A stretch of DNA of 64,000 nucleotides from Pyxidicoccus sp. MSG2 (GTDB lineage: Bacteria > Myxococcota > Myxococcia > Myxococcales > Myxococcaceae), in the NCBI RefSeq assembly GCF_026626705.1, contig NZ_JAPNKC010000001.1:4526001-4590000 (forward strand). Reading direction: 5' to 3'. The translations under genes and the position numbers were made by a program. Below, one piece after another: positions 46,150 through 54,512 of this stretch (the stretch's first letter is position 1; the number at the start of each line of letters is the position of its first letter). The notes under the pieces are model-generated. The model saw only the letters and a list, made by a program, of their open reading frames with translations. It ran no database searches and was not told where the DNA came from.

Positions 46150-47715
46150 ATGACCCTGCTGCCCCTGACCCTCCTGGCGCTGGTGAACACGTCCCAGGTG
46201 TCCTCCGTCGTCATCTACCCGGACCGCGCGCAGGTGACTCGCACGCGGACGGTGACGTGCACCGGCGCCACCACCGCCGTCTTCGACCACCTGCCCCAGG
46301 CGGCCTCGCGCGAGAGCTTCCGCGCCCGCGCCGCTGGCGCCACCCTGGAGGGCCTCACCGCCGACACCGTGACGCTCGAAGCCTCGCTGGAGCCCGAGCG
46401 CCAGAAGTGGGAGGCCCGCGGCCTCGAACTGGACCGCGAGCAGGAGGTGCTGGAGGCCGCTGCCGCGCGAGCCAGGGACCTGGCCCGGCTGTCCCAAGGC
46501 TTCACCAACGTGGCCGTGGACCGCGTCACGCACGAGCTCACGGGGCCGAAGCCGGACCCGCGCGCCTGGGCCACGGCCTTCGACTCGGCGCTGGCGGTGC
46601 GGCTGCGCGGCGTGAAGGAGGCACGAGACGTCGCGGAGAAGCAGCGCGTGCTCAAGCAGAAGCTGGCCGAGGTGGAGTCGGAGCTGTCGCGCCTGACAAC
46701 GCTCTCCGAGCGCAGCGAGCAGCGCGTGGAGGTGCGCTTGTCATGCCCCGAGGGCACACAGGTCCCCGTGGAGCTGACGTACCTGGTGGGCGGCACGTCC
46801 TGGGCGCCGCTCTACGAGGCCCGCGCGGAAGAGGCCGCGGGAGTCGTCGAGCTGACGTCGCTGGCCACGGTGCGCCAGGCCACGGGCGAGGACTGGACGG
46901 GCGCGAAGCTCTTCCTCTCCACCGCGCTGCCGCGCCAGGACGCCACGCCGCCCGAGGTGACGCCGCTGTACGTCTCCGCCTGGAAGCAGCCGAAGGAGCG
47001 CAAGGTGCTGGTGCGACGCGACGAGCAGCAGCGGCACGCCGAGGCCGGCGATGGAGAGGCGGAGGCCGGGGGAGAGGGCCTGCGCGTCGTGTCGCAGGGT
47101 CTCTCCGTGCAGTGGGAGGCACAGGAGGCGACACGGGTGCCCGGAGACGGCAGCGCGGTGCGGGTGCGTCTGGGCCGTCACCGGCTCAAGGCGGACTTCT
47201 CGTGGCGCACGGCGCCCAAGCTCCACCCGGTGGTCTTCCGCGTGGCGCGGCTGTCCAACGCCACGCCCTTCCCGCTTCTGCCCGGCCCGGTCAGCATCTT
47301 CCGCGACACGGGCTTCCTGGGCCACCAACAGCTGGAGCGCGTGGCGAAGGGCGCTCCCTTCGAGCTCACCTTCGGACTGGAAGAGGGCCTGCGCGTGAAG
47401 CGCACCGTGGTGGAGGAGGTGCAGCGACCGAAGGGCCTCTTCAGTGGGAAGCAGCGCTTCCGCTACGTCTACCGATTCCAGCTCGCCAACGTCCGCGCGC
47501 GCGCCGAGAAGGTGGAGCTGTCCGAGCACATCCCCGTGTCCGAGCTGGACGACGTGAAGGTGGAGCTGGAGCCGGAGTCCACGGCCGGCTACACGCTCGC
47601 GGCGGAGGACGGCATCGCCACGTGGAAGGTGGCGCTGGCTCCGGGCGAGCAGCGCACCGTGGACCTCGTCTTCCACGTGGACGCGCCCTCCGACTACGAC
47701 ACCGGACAGCTGTAG
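46150..47715 (+). CDS. DUF4139 (MuiA-like) family protein
   Basis: A 521-residue protein that starts ten bases after the stop of its chimeric paralogue. It has the same plan without the insertion: VSSVVIYPDRAQVTRTRTVTCTGATTAVFDHLPQ (DUF4140), a helical coiled-coil middle (LELDREQEVLEAAAARARDLARLSQ, EKQRVLKQKLAEVESELSRLTTLSERS), then ELTYLVGGTSWAPLYEARAEEAAGVVELTSLATVRQATGEDWTGAKLFLSTALP and a C-terminal beta region ending VAPGEQRTVDLVFHVDAP-like (VALAPGEQRTVDLVFHVDAP). A hydrophobic start (MTLLPLTLLALV) is a weak signal. It lies with the first gene in one transcript; a hairpin follows its stop. Confidence 0.88.
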   Translation: MTLLPLTLLALVNTSQVSSVVIYPDRAQVTRTRTVTCTGATTAVFDHLPQAASRESFRARAAGATLEGLTADTVTLEASLEPERQKWEARGLELDREQEVLEAAAARARDLARLSQGFTNVAVDRVTHELTGPKPDPRAWATAFDSALAVRLRGVKEARDVAEKQRVLKQKLAEVESELSRLTTLSERSEQRVEVRLSCPEGTQVPVELTYLVGGTSWAPLYEARAEEAAGVVELTSLATVRQATGEDWTGAKLFLSTALPRQDATPPEVTPLYVSAWKQPKERKVLVRRDEQQRHAEAGDGEAEAGGEGLRVVSQGLSVQWEAQEATRVPGDGSAVRVRLGRHRLKADFSWRTAPKLHPVVFRVARLSNATPFPLLPGPVSIFRDTGFLGHQQLERVAKGAPFELTFGLEEGLRVKRTVVEEVQRPKGLFSGKQRFRYVYRFQLANVRARAEKVELSEHIPVSELDDVKVELEPESTAGYTLAAEDGIATWKVALAPGEQRTVDLVFHVDAPSDYDTGQL

Positions 47716-47728
47716 GCGCTCGCGCTTC

Positions 47729-47754
47729 GGGAGCGGGCCTCACGATCCGCTCCC
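47729..47754 (+). terminator. terminator hairpin after DUF4139 gene pair
   Basis: Perfect 8-base arms GGGAGCGG (47729-47736) and CCGCTCCC (47747-47754) around a 10-base loop, 14 bases after the stop at 47715. Confidence 0.55.
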
Positions 47755-47919
47755 GTCATGACACCGCGCGGCCGCAGGGGGGGCGCCACGGGAGAGGGCT
47801 GCACGGGACGGAGCCCGCCGTCGCGACATGAACCTCCGCACGCCACCGCGCATATGGCTTGCATCCGGGCGCGTCCTCCCCGAAACGCGGGCGCAGGACC
47901 ACACCCGCAGAGGTTCACC

Positions 47920-48681
47920 ATGACGCCGTCCCCCTCCCTCCACCGACTCCGCCTCTGCGCCGTGCTCCTGCTCGGCGTCGCGTGTGCCTCCACGCCGGAA
48001 CGCGGCACCGACGCCACGCCGTCGATGCAGGCTGAGTACACGGTGGCTGAAGACATCCACGTGCGCCGGCTCGCGCCTGGCGTGTGGCTCCACACGACGC
48101 TGGCGGGTGCGGACTTCGACCATTACCCCGCCAACGGGCTGCTCATCGAGGATGGAAACGAGGCGCTCCTCGTGGACATGGGGTGGAACGCGCGACACGC
48201 CGAGCAGCTCATGACCTGGGCCCGCGACACGCTGCACCGCCCGGTGCGCGCGGCCGTGGTGACACACTTCCATGAGGACCGGACGGGCGGCGTGCCCGCG
48301 CTCGTGGCCGCGGGCCTTCCCGTCTATGGGCTGGAGCAGACGGCGAAGCTCGCGAAGGCGCGCGGCAAGCCCGTGCCTCCGGACACCGTGTCCCCGTCAC
48401 AGTCCCTGGGCCCGGTGGAGGTGTTCTTCCCCGGCGCGGGCCACGCGCCGGACAACATCGTGGTGTGGCACCGCGACAGCGGAGTGCTCTTCGGTGGCTG
48501 CTTCGTGAAGGACGGCGCCGCGAAGGACCTGGGCAACCTGTCGGACGCGGACGTGGCCGCCTGGCCCGCGAGCCTGGAGCGCACGCGCCAGCACTTCCCC
48601 GACGTGCGGGTGGTGGTGCCCGGCCACGGACAGCCCGGCGGGCCGGAATTGCTGACGCACACCCAGGCCCTGCTGCACTGA
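47920..48681 (+). CDS. subclass B1-like metallo-beta-lactamase
   Basis: A 253-residue exported metallo-hydrolase. The N-terminal signal (LRLCAVLLLGVACAS) suggests Sec export, possibly lipidated at Cys22. All six zinc ligands of the B1 class are in place: His116, His118 and Asp120 in THFHEDRTGG, His175 in GAGHAPDN, Cys194 in FGGCFVKD, and His236 in VPGHGQP. The B1-specific Lys197 (CxxK) and Asn206 (LGNLSDAD) that contact beta-lactam carboxylates also match. The length matches B1 enzymes. I start at ATG 47920 with AGAGG before it. Function as a lactamase is inferred from residues; no resistance data are available. It is monocistronic and chromosomal. Confidence 0.88.
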   Translation: MTPSPSLHRLRLCAVLLLGVACASTPERGTDATPSMQAEYTVAEDIHVRRLAPGVWLHTTLAGADFDHYPANGLLIEDGNEALLVDMGWNARHAEQLMTWARDTLHRPVRAAVVTHFHEDRTGGVPALVAAGLPVYGLEQTAKLAKARGKPVPPDTVSPSQSLGPVEVFFPGAGHAPDNIVVWHRDSGVLFGGCFVKDGAAKDLGNLSDADVAAWPASLERTRQHFPDVRVVVPGHGQPGGPELLTHTQALLH

Positions 48682-48933
48682 AACACTCCACAAGTTCCCA
48701 ACAGCCGTGGCCCGGGACACCGCCCCCCCGTGCCGGGTCGTCACTGTTGGAAGCGCGCCACCGTTGGCCAGCGCACGCGCGGTGGGTCACTTCACGCTCG
48801 GTCGCCTGCCCTGATTCGTTGGACCCCTGACATCCCCTGCGTGCCGCATGACCCCATTGAATGGGCGGCGGATCGCACCGTCCCTACCGTGCCCGCAGCG
48901 AACGCGGGCCGGTGTTGGGGATGGAGGGGTGAC

Positions 48934-49932
48934 ATGAAACGGGTGGCGGCGGTGGTGGTGCTCGCGATGGGGTTGGCGGGGTGCACGGCGTCGAAACTGG
49001 AGCAGCGAAACGGTTGCTGGGTCCGTCAGGTCCGCACCTTTCCCTCTTCGCTCAAGGAAGAAGTGGGCCCCTGTGCACGGCCGACGCCCATCTGGTCCGA
49101 GGACCGGCTGACGCGGCTGGTCCAGGAGTGCGTCATGCACGCGGACTACCGCTGGCAGAGCATGGCGATGGTGGCCTGGAACCGCGGTGAGCCAATGCCG
49201 GAGCGCGAGCCCGAGGAGAAGGTGCTCGGCGCGTGCATGGCCCGCGCGGAGTCGGTGATGAACACGGAGAAGCGCGCGCTGGAGCAGCGCCTGAGCGAAG
49301 TCACCCAGGAGCGGGACACGCTGAAGGCCAGCCTCGAGAAGGACCGCTCGGAGTATCAGGCGAACCTCGACAAGGAGCGCACGCAGCACGACGCCAGCCT
49401 GGAGCGCACGCGCACGCTGCATGACGTCACCCTGGGCCATGCGATGGACCAGATGCATGACAGCAACAACCGCCTGACGGAGGTGCTGGGCGAGGCGGCG
49501 AAGAAGCCCGCGCCCTCCGCGGTGGCCACCGCCACGTCCACCTCCACCAGCGAGGGCAAGGCGAACACGCAGAGCGACTCGCTCGCGCAGGGGGATTCCA
49601 CGTCGCGGGGTGACTCCACGTCGCGCGGTGACGCCGCGTCCCGGCGCAACTCCGACTCCAAGTCGCGCGGGCCCACGGTGGCGAAGCCGACGTCCAGCAC
49701 GCCGCTGCCCATGTGCCCGCTGCCCTCGGCGGCGAGGCAGGCCCGGGCGAACAAGAGCACCCCAGGCCGCCCGGCCACGGACGACACCACGGCCTGCAAG
49801 GCCCCTGAGCCCTCCGAGTCCTTCGTGCCCAACCCGGCCGTGCAGTCCGTGCTCGCGACGCCGACTCCACAGGCCGTCAAGGCCCCGACGCCGCTGGAGG
49901 CCGACAGCGAGCCGCCCGACACGGCAGAGTAG
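48934..49932 (+). CDS. lipoprotein with coiled coil and Ser/Thr/Pro-rich tail
   Basis: A 332-residue protein with a strong ribosome site (GGAGGGG) and lipoprotein signal (VVVLAMGLAGC). Residues 20-110 hold a Cys/Trp-containing domain (RNGCWVRQVRTFPSSLKEEVGPCARP, DRLTRLVQECVMHADYRWQSMAMVAWNRGEP). Residues about 105-185 form a predicted coiled coil (EKRALEQRLSEVTQERDTLKASLEKDRSEYQANLDKERTQ). The rest is Ser/Thr/Pro-rich with short repeats (GDSTSRGDSTSRGD) and two late cysteines. Likely anchored in the periplasm; I do not recognise the family. A terminator hairpin follows. Confidence 0.8.
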   Translation: MKRVAAVVVLAMGLAGCTASKLEQRNGCWVRQVRTFPSSLKEEVGPCARPTPIWSEDRLTRLVQECVMHADYRWQSMAMVAWNRGEPMPEREPEEKVLGACMARAESVMNTEKRALEQRLSEVTQERDTLKASLEKDRSEYQANLDKERTQHDASLERTRTLHDVTLGHAMDQMHDSNNRLTEVLGEAAKKPAPSAVATATSTSTSEGKANTQSDSLAQGDSTSRGDSTSRGDAASRRNSDSKSRGPTVAKPTSSTPLPMCPLPSAARQARANKSTPGRPATDDTTACKAPEPSESFVPNPAVQSVLATPTPQAVKAPTPLEADSEPPDTAE

Positions 49933-50233
49933 GCACAGCCACCTCACGGCAACGCGGGCAGCATGGGCCCTCGTCATCCGAGCACCGGTGACGAGGGCCG
50001 TCGCATTCACGAGCTTGTCAGACACCCTGCCACCGCGGCGTCCCTGCGAACTGACGGAATCCAGAGGTGCCACGGGGCTGTCCCCGGGCTCCCGGGTCCG
50101 GGCGTGGGCGCGCTGCGCTCGTGCACCGGACAGGGTGTCCCCGGGTCCATTGCTCGCGGTGGTTCCCTCACATCGGGCCGTCCGGCCGGGCCGCCGCAAG
50201 GCCCAAGAAGGGTTCCCGGCATCCGGGGGCCTT
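49933..50233. other. 301-base intergenic region before the tRNA gene
   Basis: It contains the terminator hairpin at 49966-49999 and no convincing coding frame. The rest is GC-rich and featureless apart from a GCCCAAGAAGGG stretch just ahead of the tRNA. No promoter hexamers are obvious. Confidence 0.5.
49966..49999 (+). terminator. terminator hairpin after coiled-coil lipoprotein
   Basis: Perfect 11-base arms GGCCCTCGTCA (49966-49976) and TGACGAGGGCC (49989-49999) around a 12-base loop, 33 bases after the stop. Confidence 0.65.
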
Positions 50234-50306
50234 TCAGAACTAGCTCAATTGGGAAGAGCACAAGATTCGAAATCTTGGGGTTGAAGGTTCAAATCCTTCG
50301 TTCTGA
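50234..50306 (+). tRNA. tRNA with anticodon CGA (Ser codon UCG) but class I, short variable loop
   Basis: A complete cloverleaf of 73 bases. Acceptor arms TCAGAAC (50234-50240) and GTTCTGA (50300-50306) pair fully, with U1-A72. The D arm is GCTC/GAGC with a GGG-containing loop; the anticodon stem is CAAGA/TCTTG with loop TTCGAAA, giving anticodon CGA at 50268-50270. The variable loop is only GGGTT, and the T arm GAAGG-TTCAAAT-CCTTC is canonical. CCA is not encoded (TCCG follows). CGA reads the Ser codon UCG, but serine tRNAs have a long variable arm, which is absent. The gene is far less GC-rich than its surroundings. Structure is clear; identity and function are doubtful. Confidence 0.8.
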
Positions 50307-50646
50307 TCCGATCTCCAACATCGGTCATCCACCAGGGGGTCCTGCCCGGAGCTGACGCGAACGCTGGTCCACCGCATCCACCTTTCACCGCCGTGACGCC
50401 CGGCCCTCCGCCAGGGCGACAGGGCCACCCCGAGCCGTCAGCGGGAGCCCCTGCCGCCGTCCGTGGAATGGCCAGGCCCGCGCGCGCGGAGAGGCCGGAC
50501 GCGGAACGGGCACGCAGTCGGCGCTTCACGTCCGTGAAGGGTGGGGCTCTCACTTTTCAGTCGTACCCGGGCCCCGCGCGCGCAGGCGCGCAATCACGGA
50601 CCCGGCTTCAAGGGCTCCCCGTCAGCGGGGAGAAGGGAGGTGCGCG
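50307..50646. other. 340-base intergenic region after the tRNA
   Basis: No gene is supported. Reverse-strand open frames that run through the tRNA are translation artefacts. Just before the next start, CTCCCC and GGGGAG (about 50622-50638) form a small hairpin directly upstream of the ribosome site, which might affect translation of the SPFH gene. Confidence 0.45.
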
Positions 50647-51771
50647 ATGAGCATCATGCGTGTGGATGTCGGGCAGAACGAGCGGGCGTTCGTCCTCGTG
50701 GACGAGTTGCCGACGCGCTACCTCGTGCCCGGCCGGTACTGGCTGGCCTACCCCTTCCGCAAGGCGCGGCTGGTGCGCGTGAGCACCGAGCAGCCCCTCG
50801 TCAACCTCGACACGTCGCTCCTGGCCCTCGTGCCGGAGGCGGACCTCCAGGTGGTGGAGCTCGGCGCCGACGAGCGCGCCGTCCTCTTCCACAAGGGCCG
50901 CCCCGCGAAGTGGCTCGGCCGCGGTCAGCACCAGGTGTGGACGGTGGAGCGCATCCCCGGCCGCGCCCTGGTGCCCGCCTCGCCCGCCGTGCGCGTGGAG
51001 CGCGTGGACACGTCCGGTGTCGCCACGGCCCCGCTGCGTGACGACGTGCGCGCGCTCGTGCCCGCGAGCGACTACGTGGAGGCCATCGCCGCGGAGGGCA
51101 GCGTCGTGCTGCGCTACGTGGACGGCTCCCTGGACGCGGTGCTGCCCGCCGGCCGTCACGCGGCGTGGACGGTCGCGCGCAAGGTGCAGCTCGCGGCCAT
51201 CGACCTGCGTGAGCGCCTGCTCCACGTCACGGGCCAGGAGGTGATGACGAAGGACCGCGTCAGCCTGCGCCTCAACCTCTCCGCGGCCTTCCGCGTGGCG
51301 GACGCGCGCCGGCTCGCCGTGGTGGCCCGCTCGCCGGATGACATCCTCTACCTCGCCATGCAGCTCGCGGCGCGCGAGGCGGTGGCGGTGCGCACGCTGG
51401 ACGAGCTGCTCGCCTCCCGTGAGGCGGTGGCCGAGTCCCTCTTCGCCGACGTGAAGGACCGCGCGGACACGGTGGGCCTGGAGCTGTTGCGCTTCGGCAT
51501 CAAGGACGTGGTGCTGCCGGGTGAGATGAAGGAGCTGCTCAACCGGGTCATCCAGGCGCAGAAGGAGGCGGAGGCCAACGTCATCCTCCGCCGCGAGGAG
51601 ACGGCCGCGACGCGCTCCATGGCGCAGACGGCGAAGGTGCTGGCGGAGAACCCGCTGCTGGTGCGCCTCAAGGAGCTGGAGGCGTACAAGGACCTGGCCT
51701 CCAAGGTCGGCCAGGTGCACCTGGTGCTCGGCGAGGGCGCGGTGCCCACGCTGCAGCTCAAGGGCTCCTGA
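50647..51771 (+). CDS. SPFH/band 7 (slipin/stomatin-like) family protein
   Basis: A 374-residue protein with an excellent ribosome site (GAAGGGAGG). The N-terminal half contains two repeated segments reading PTRYLVPGRYWLAYPF and GQHQVWTVERIPGRAL, with a third LPAGRHAAWTVARKV. The SPFH core is TGQEVMTKDRVSLRLNLSAAFRVADARRLAV through ESLFADVKDRADTVGLELLRFGIKDVVLPGEMKELLNRVIQAQKEAEANVILRREETAATRS. It lacks the N-terminal membrane hairpin of true stomatins, so it is probably peripheral or cytosolic. Slipins organise membrane microdomains by family knowledge. It ends at a strong terminator shared with the convergent gene. Confidence 0.9.
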   Translation: MSIMRVDVGQNERAFVLVDELPTRYLVPGRYWLAYPFRKARLVRVSTEQPLVNLDTSLLALVPEADLQVVELGADERAVLFHKGRPAKWLGRGQHQVWTVERIPGRALVPASPAVRVERVDTSGVATAPLRDDVRALVPASDYVEAIAAEGSVVLRYVDGSLDAVLPAGRHAAWTVARKVQLAAIDLRERLLHVTGQEVMTKDRVSLRLNLSAAFRVADARRLAVVARSPDDILYLAMQLAAREAVAVRTLDELLASREAVAESLFADVKDRADTVGLELLRFGIKDVVLPGEMKELLNRVIQAQKEAEANVILRREETAATRSMAQTAKVLAENPLLVRLKELEAYKDLASKVGQVHLVLGEGAVPTLQLKGS

Positions 51772-51795
51772 GCGAAGGCTGCTCGACGAGACAAC

Positions 51796-51829
51796 AAGGG
51801 CCTCCGGGGAACATGCCCCTGAGGCCCTT
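51796..51829. terminator. bidirectional terminator
   Basis: AAGGGCCTC (51796-51804) pairs with GAGGCCCTT (51821-51829) and GGGG with CCCC inside, with one C/T opposition and an AACATG loop. It lies between the convergent SPFH gene and the gene ending at 51861, and the flanking A/T runs allow use in both directions. Confidence 0.8.
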
Positions 51830-51860
51830 CGTGCTTCAGTGCCTCAGGTCAGCGAGAGGC

Positions 51861-52475
51861 TCACGGGTCCATTCGGGCCTGGAAGTCAATCCAGTTGCCC
51901 CAGATGGGCTTGGACGCGCACGAGGCCGGCTTCGCGGACCACGACAGGATGGCGCGGATGCGGATGGTGCGGCCGCTGCCCCACGCGCACGTGGCCGGCG
52001 TGTTGGTGGCCACCGCGTTGACCGAGTGGTACCAGGACGGCCCCTGCGGCGAGATGTTGTTCGTCACGTGCACGGCGCCCGGGACGGCGTACTCGTAGGT
52101 GCCGTTCAGGTCGCAGTCGAAGCAGAACAGCACGTTCTCGTTGCTGCCCGCGGGGAAGGCGCCGTAGCCGAAGTTCTGGCGAATCTCCACGTCGCACGCC
52201 GGCCGCCGCTGCTGGGGGTGCAGGCCGCAGCTGTTCATCTTCTCGTAGAAGATGTTGAAGTTGGTGGTGGTCGCCACCACGCTCTGCGTCACCGTGCCGC
52301 GACACTGACCGAACTGGGCCTCCAGCTGCGACTCCGTGGCCCCTGAGTCCACCGCGTTCTGATACGCCGTGCGCGTGCTCTCGTCACAGACCTGCGCGGA
52401 CGCCATCAGCGGTGCACCCACCACGAACAGCAATGCCAACGAACGGAAGACGGACACGACAGGACGACGAGTCAT
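51861..52475 (-). CDS. hypothetical secreted protein
   Basis: A 204-residue protein with a Sec signal (SVFRSLALLFVVGAPLMASAQ) and AAAGGGGCC before ATG 52475. The mature part has a Cys near its start (VCDESTRTAYQNAVDSGATESQLEAQFGQCRGT), then MNSCGLHPQQRRPACDVEIRQNFGYGAFPAGS, NVLFCFDCDLNGTYEYAVPGAVHVTNN, and ACSWG-like (TCAWGSGRTIRIRAILSWSA). About eight cysteines suggest disulphides. No family is recognised. It is divergent from the acyl-CoA dehydrogenase. Confidence 0.78.
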   Translation of the reverse strand: MTRRPVVSVFRSLALLFVVGAPLMASAQVCDESTRTAYQNAVDSGATESQLEAQFGQCRGTVTQSVVATTTNFNIFYEKMNSCGLHPQQRRPACDVEIRQNFGYGAFPAGSNENVLFCFDCDLNGTYEYAVPGAVHVTNNISPQGPSWYHSVNAVATNTPATCAWGSGRTIRIRAILSWSAKPASCASKPIWGNWIDFQARMDP

Positions 52476-52573
52476 GAGTGGCCCCTTTTGCGGCTCGGAC
52501 AACGAGCCGATGCGCCGCCGTGAATGACGGCTTTTCGAGGCTAAACAGTCTTCACTCATATTCGCAATTGGAT

Positions 52574-52588
52574 TTCACCATGGGTGAA
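52574..52588. promoter_or_regulatory. palindrome upstream of acyl-CoA dehydrogenase, candidate operator
   Basis: TTCACC and GGTGAA arms around ATG, 58 bases upstream of the dehydrogenase start, in the AT-richer divergent intergenic region. Could bind a fatty-acid-responsive repressor; prediction by eye. Confidence 0.35.
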
Positions 52589-52645
52589 CCATGACTCCCG
52601 CCCGAGGACTGACTCTCGAATCAACCTCGGCTAGCTTCGCGGCCC

Positions 52646-54460
52646 ATGACCTCCGCGAGCCACTACCTCCCCAACCTGCGCGACATCGAGTTCAACCTCT
52701 TCGAGTTCCTCGACATCGGGAACAGCTCGCTCGGCCGGGCTCCGTTTGGCGACCTGGACGAGACGGCCGCGCGGCAGATGCTCCAGACATTCGCGCAGCT
52801 GTGTACGGGTGAGCTGGCGGCGTCGTTCGACGAGTCGGAGCACAACCCGCCGAAGCTGGAGGGCGGGAAGGTGACGCTGCCGCCGGGCCTGAAGAACGCC
52901 ATGGGCGCGTTCTACGAGGCGGGCATGCACCTGCTGGAGCAGCCGCCGCACCTGGGTGGCCTGGGCGCGCCGCCGTCTCTGGGCTGGGCCGCCTTCGAGC
53001 TGCTGGCGGGCGCCAACGCGGCGCTGGCCTTCTACACGCTGGGCAACCTGCTGGCGCGCATCCTCGACCGGCTGGGGACGGACGCGCAGAAGCGGCGCTT
53101 CCTGCCGCTGATGCTGGAGCGCCGCTGGCAGGGCAGCATGGTGCTCACCGAGCCGGACGCCGGCAGCGACGTGGGCGCCGCGCGCACGAAGGCGCGTCAC
53201 GTGGGCGGCGAGGTCTGGGAGATTGAAGGCGTGAAGCGCTTCATCACCAACGGCGACTCGGACATGTCCGAGAACATCCTGCACATGGTGCTGGCGCGGC
53301 CGGAGGGCGCGGGGCCGGGCACCAAGGGACTGTCGCTGTTCGTGGTGCCCAAGTACTGGGTGGAGGAGGACGGCCGCCTGGGCGAGCTCAACGGCGTGGT
53401 GTGCACCAAGCTGGAGAAGAAGATGGGGCTGAAGGGCTCCGTCACCTGCGAGCTGACGTTCGGCGACGGGAAGCCCGCGCGCGGCCTGCTGCTGGGCGAG
53501 GTCCACGACGGCATGCGGCAGATGTTCTACATCATCGAGCAGGCGCGCATGGCGGTGGGCGTGAAGTCCATGGCCACGCTGTCCGCGGGCTACGAGCGCG
53601 CGCTGGCCTTCGCGAAGGACCGGCTCCAGGGCGCGGACCTGATGCAGGCGCGGGACAAGAAGGCGCCGCGCGTGCCCATCTTCCGCCACCCGGACGTGCG
53701 CCGCATGCTGATGGCGCAGAAGGCGCACGCGGAGGGCATGCGCGCGCTGTGCCTCTTCACCGCCTCCATCCAGGACGGTGTGGAGTTGAAGGGCGGCCAC
53801 CGCGCCACGGAGGCTGGTGAGCTGGACGCGCTCAACGACATGCTGCTGCCGCTGGTGAAGGGCTATTGCTCGGAGAAGGCGTACGAGATGCTGGCGCTGT
53901 CGCTCCAGGTGCACGGCGGCTCGGGCTTCCTGACGGACTACCCGGTGGAGCAGTACATCCGGGACCAGAAGATCGACACGCTCTACGAGGGCACCACGCA
54001 CATCCAGGCGCTCGACTTGTTGATGCGCAAGGTGGCGAAGGACGGTGGGGCGACGCTGCAGGGGCTGCTGGCGCAGGTGCGGGAGACGGCCGAGGGCGGC
54101 GGAGGCGGGAAGGAGCTGGAGGCCGAGCGCGCCGCGCTGGGCCGGGCGCTGGGGGACGTGGAGACGATGCTCGGCACGCTGATGGGGAAGCTGGGCGAGT
54201 CGCTCTACCACGTGGGCCTGCAGGGCAACCGCGTGCTGATGTCCGTGGCGGAGTTGGTCATCGGCTGGCTGCTGGTGCGGCACGCACAGGTGGCGCTGGA
54301 GCGGATGAAGAGCAACCCCGGTGACAGGGCCTTCTACGCGGGCAAGCTCGCCAGCGCGCGCTGGTACTGCCACGAGGTGCTCCCGGGCCTGGCGCACGCC
54401 GCGCGCATGGTGGAGGCGGGCACGTTGGACCTGATGGACGTGCCGGAAGAGTCGTTCTGA
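52646..54460 (+). CDS. acyl-CoA dehydrogenase
   Basis: A 604-residue flavoenzyme of the long DmdC/AcdA-like group. N-terminal helices are followed by LGGLGAPPSLGWAAFELLAGANAALAFYTLG, the flavin-binding strand MVLTEPDAGSDVGAARTKA, EGVKRFITNGDSD and KKMGLKGSVTCELTFG. The C-terminal part has QARMAVGVKSMATLSAGYERALAFAKDR, the VHGGSGFLTDYPVEQYIRDQKIDTLYEGTTHIQALDLL segment with the catalytic Glu, and a C-terminal extension typical of this 600-residue class. Catalyses alpha-beta dehydrogenation of acyl-CoA with FAD and passes electrons to ETF. Chain length preference unknown. Confidence 0.94.
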   Translation: MTSASHYLPNLRDIEFNLFEFLDIGNSSLGRAPFGDLDETAARQMLQTFAQLCTGELAASFDESEHNPPKLEGGKVTLPPGLKNAMGAFYEAGMHLLEQPPHLGGLGAPPSLGWAAFELLAGANAALAFYTLGNLLARILDRLGTDAQKRRFLPLMLERRWQGSMVLTEPDAGSDVGAARTKARHVGGEVWEIEGVKRFITNGDSDMSENILHMVLARPEGAGPGTKGLSLFVVPKYWVEEDGRLGELNGVVCTKLEKKMGLKGSVTCELTFGDGKPARGLLLGEVHDGMRQMFYIIEQARMAVGVKSMATLSAGYERALAFAKDRLQGADLMQARDKKAPRVPIFRHPDVRRMLMAQKAHAEGMRALCLFTASIQDGVELKGGHRATEAGELDALNDMLLPLVKGYCSEKAYEMLALSLQVHGGSGFLTDYPVEQYIRDQKIDTLYEGTTHIQALDLLMRKVAKDGGATLQGLLAQVRETAEGGGGGKELEAERAALGRALGDVETMLGTLMGKLGESLYHVGLQGNRVLMSVAELVIGWLLVRHAQVALERMKSNPGDRAFYAGKLASARWYCHEVLPGLAHAARMVEAGTLDLMDVPEESF

Positions 54461-54512
54461 TTCGGAGCGCGGGAAGGCGCTGCCGTCCGTCCCCGTCGGG
54501 CGGCGGACTCGT

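Noticed and set aside
50240..50553. Short reverse-strand genes overlapping the tRNA
   Set aside because: They are antisense translations of the tRNA and its flanks, a common annotation error.
52646..54397. 588-codon reverse frame opposite the acyl-CoA dehydrogenase
   Set aside because: Mirror frame of a well-supported enzyme; Arg/His/Leu-rich noise.
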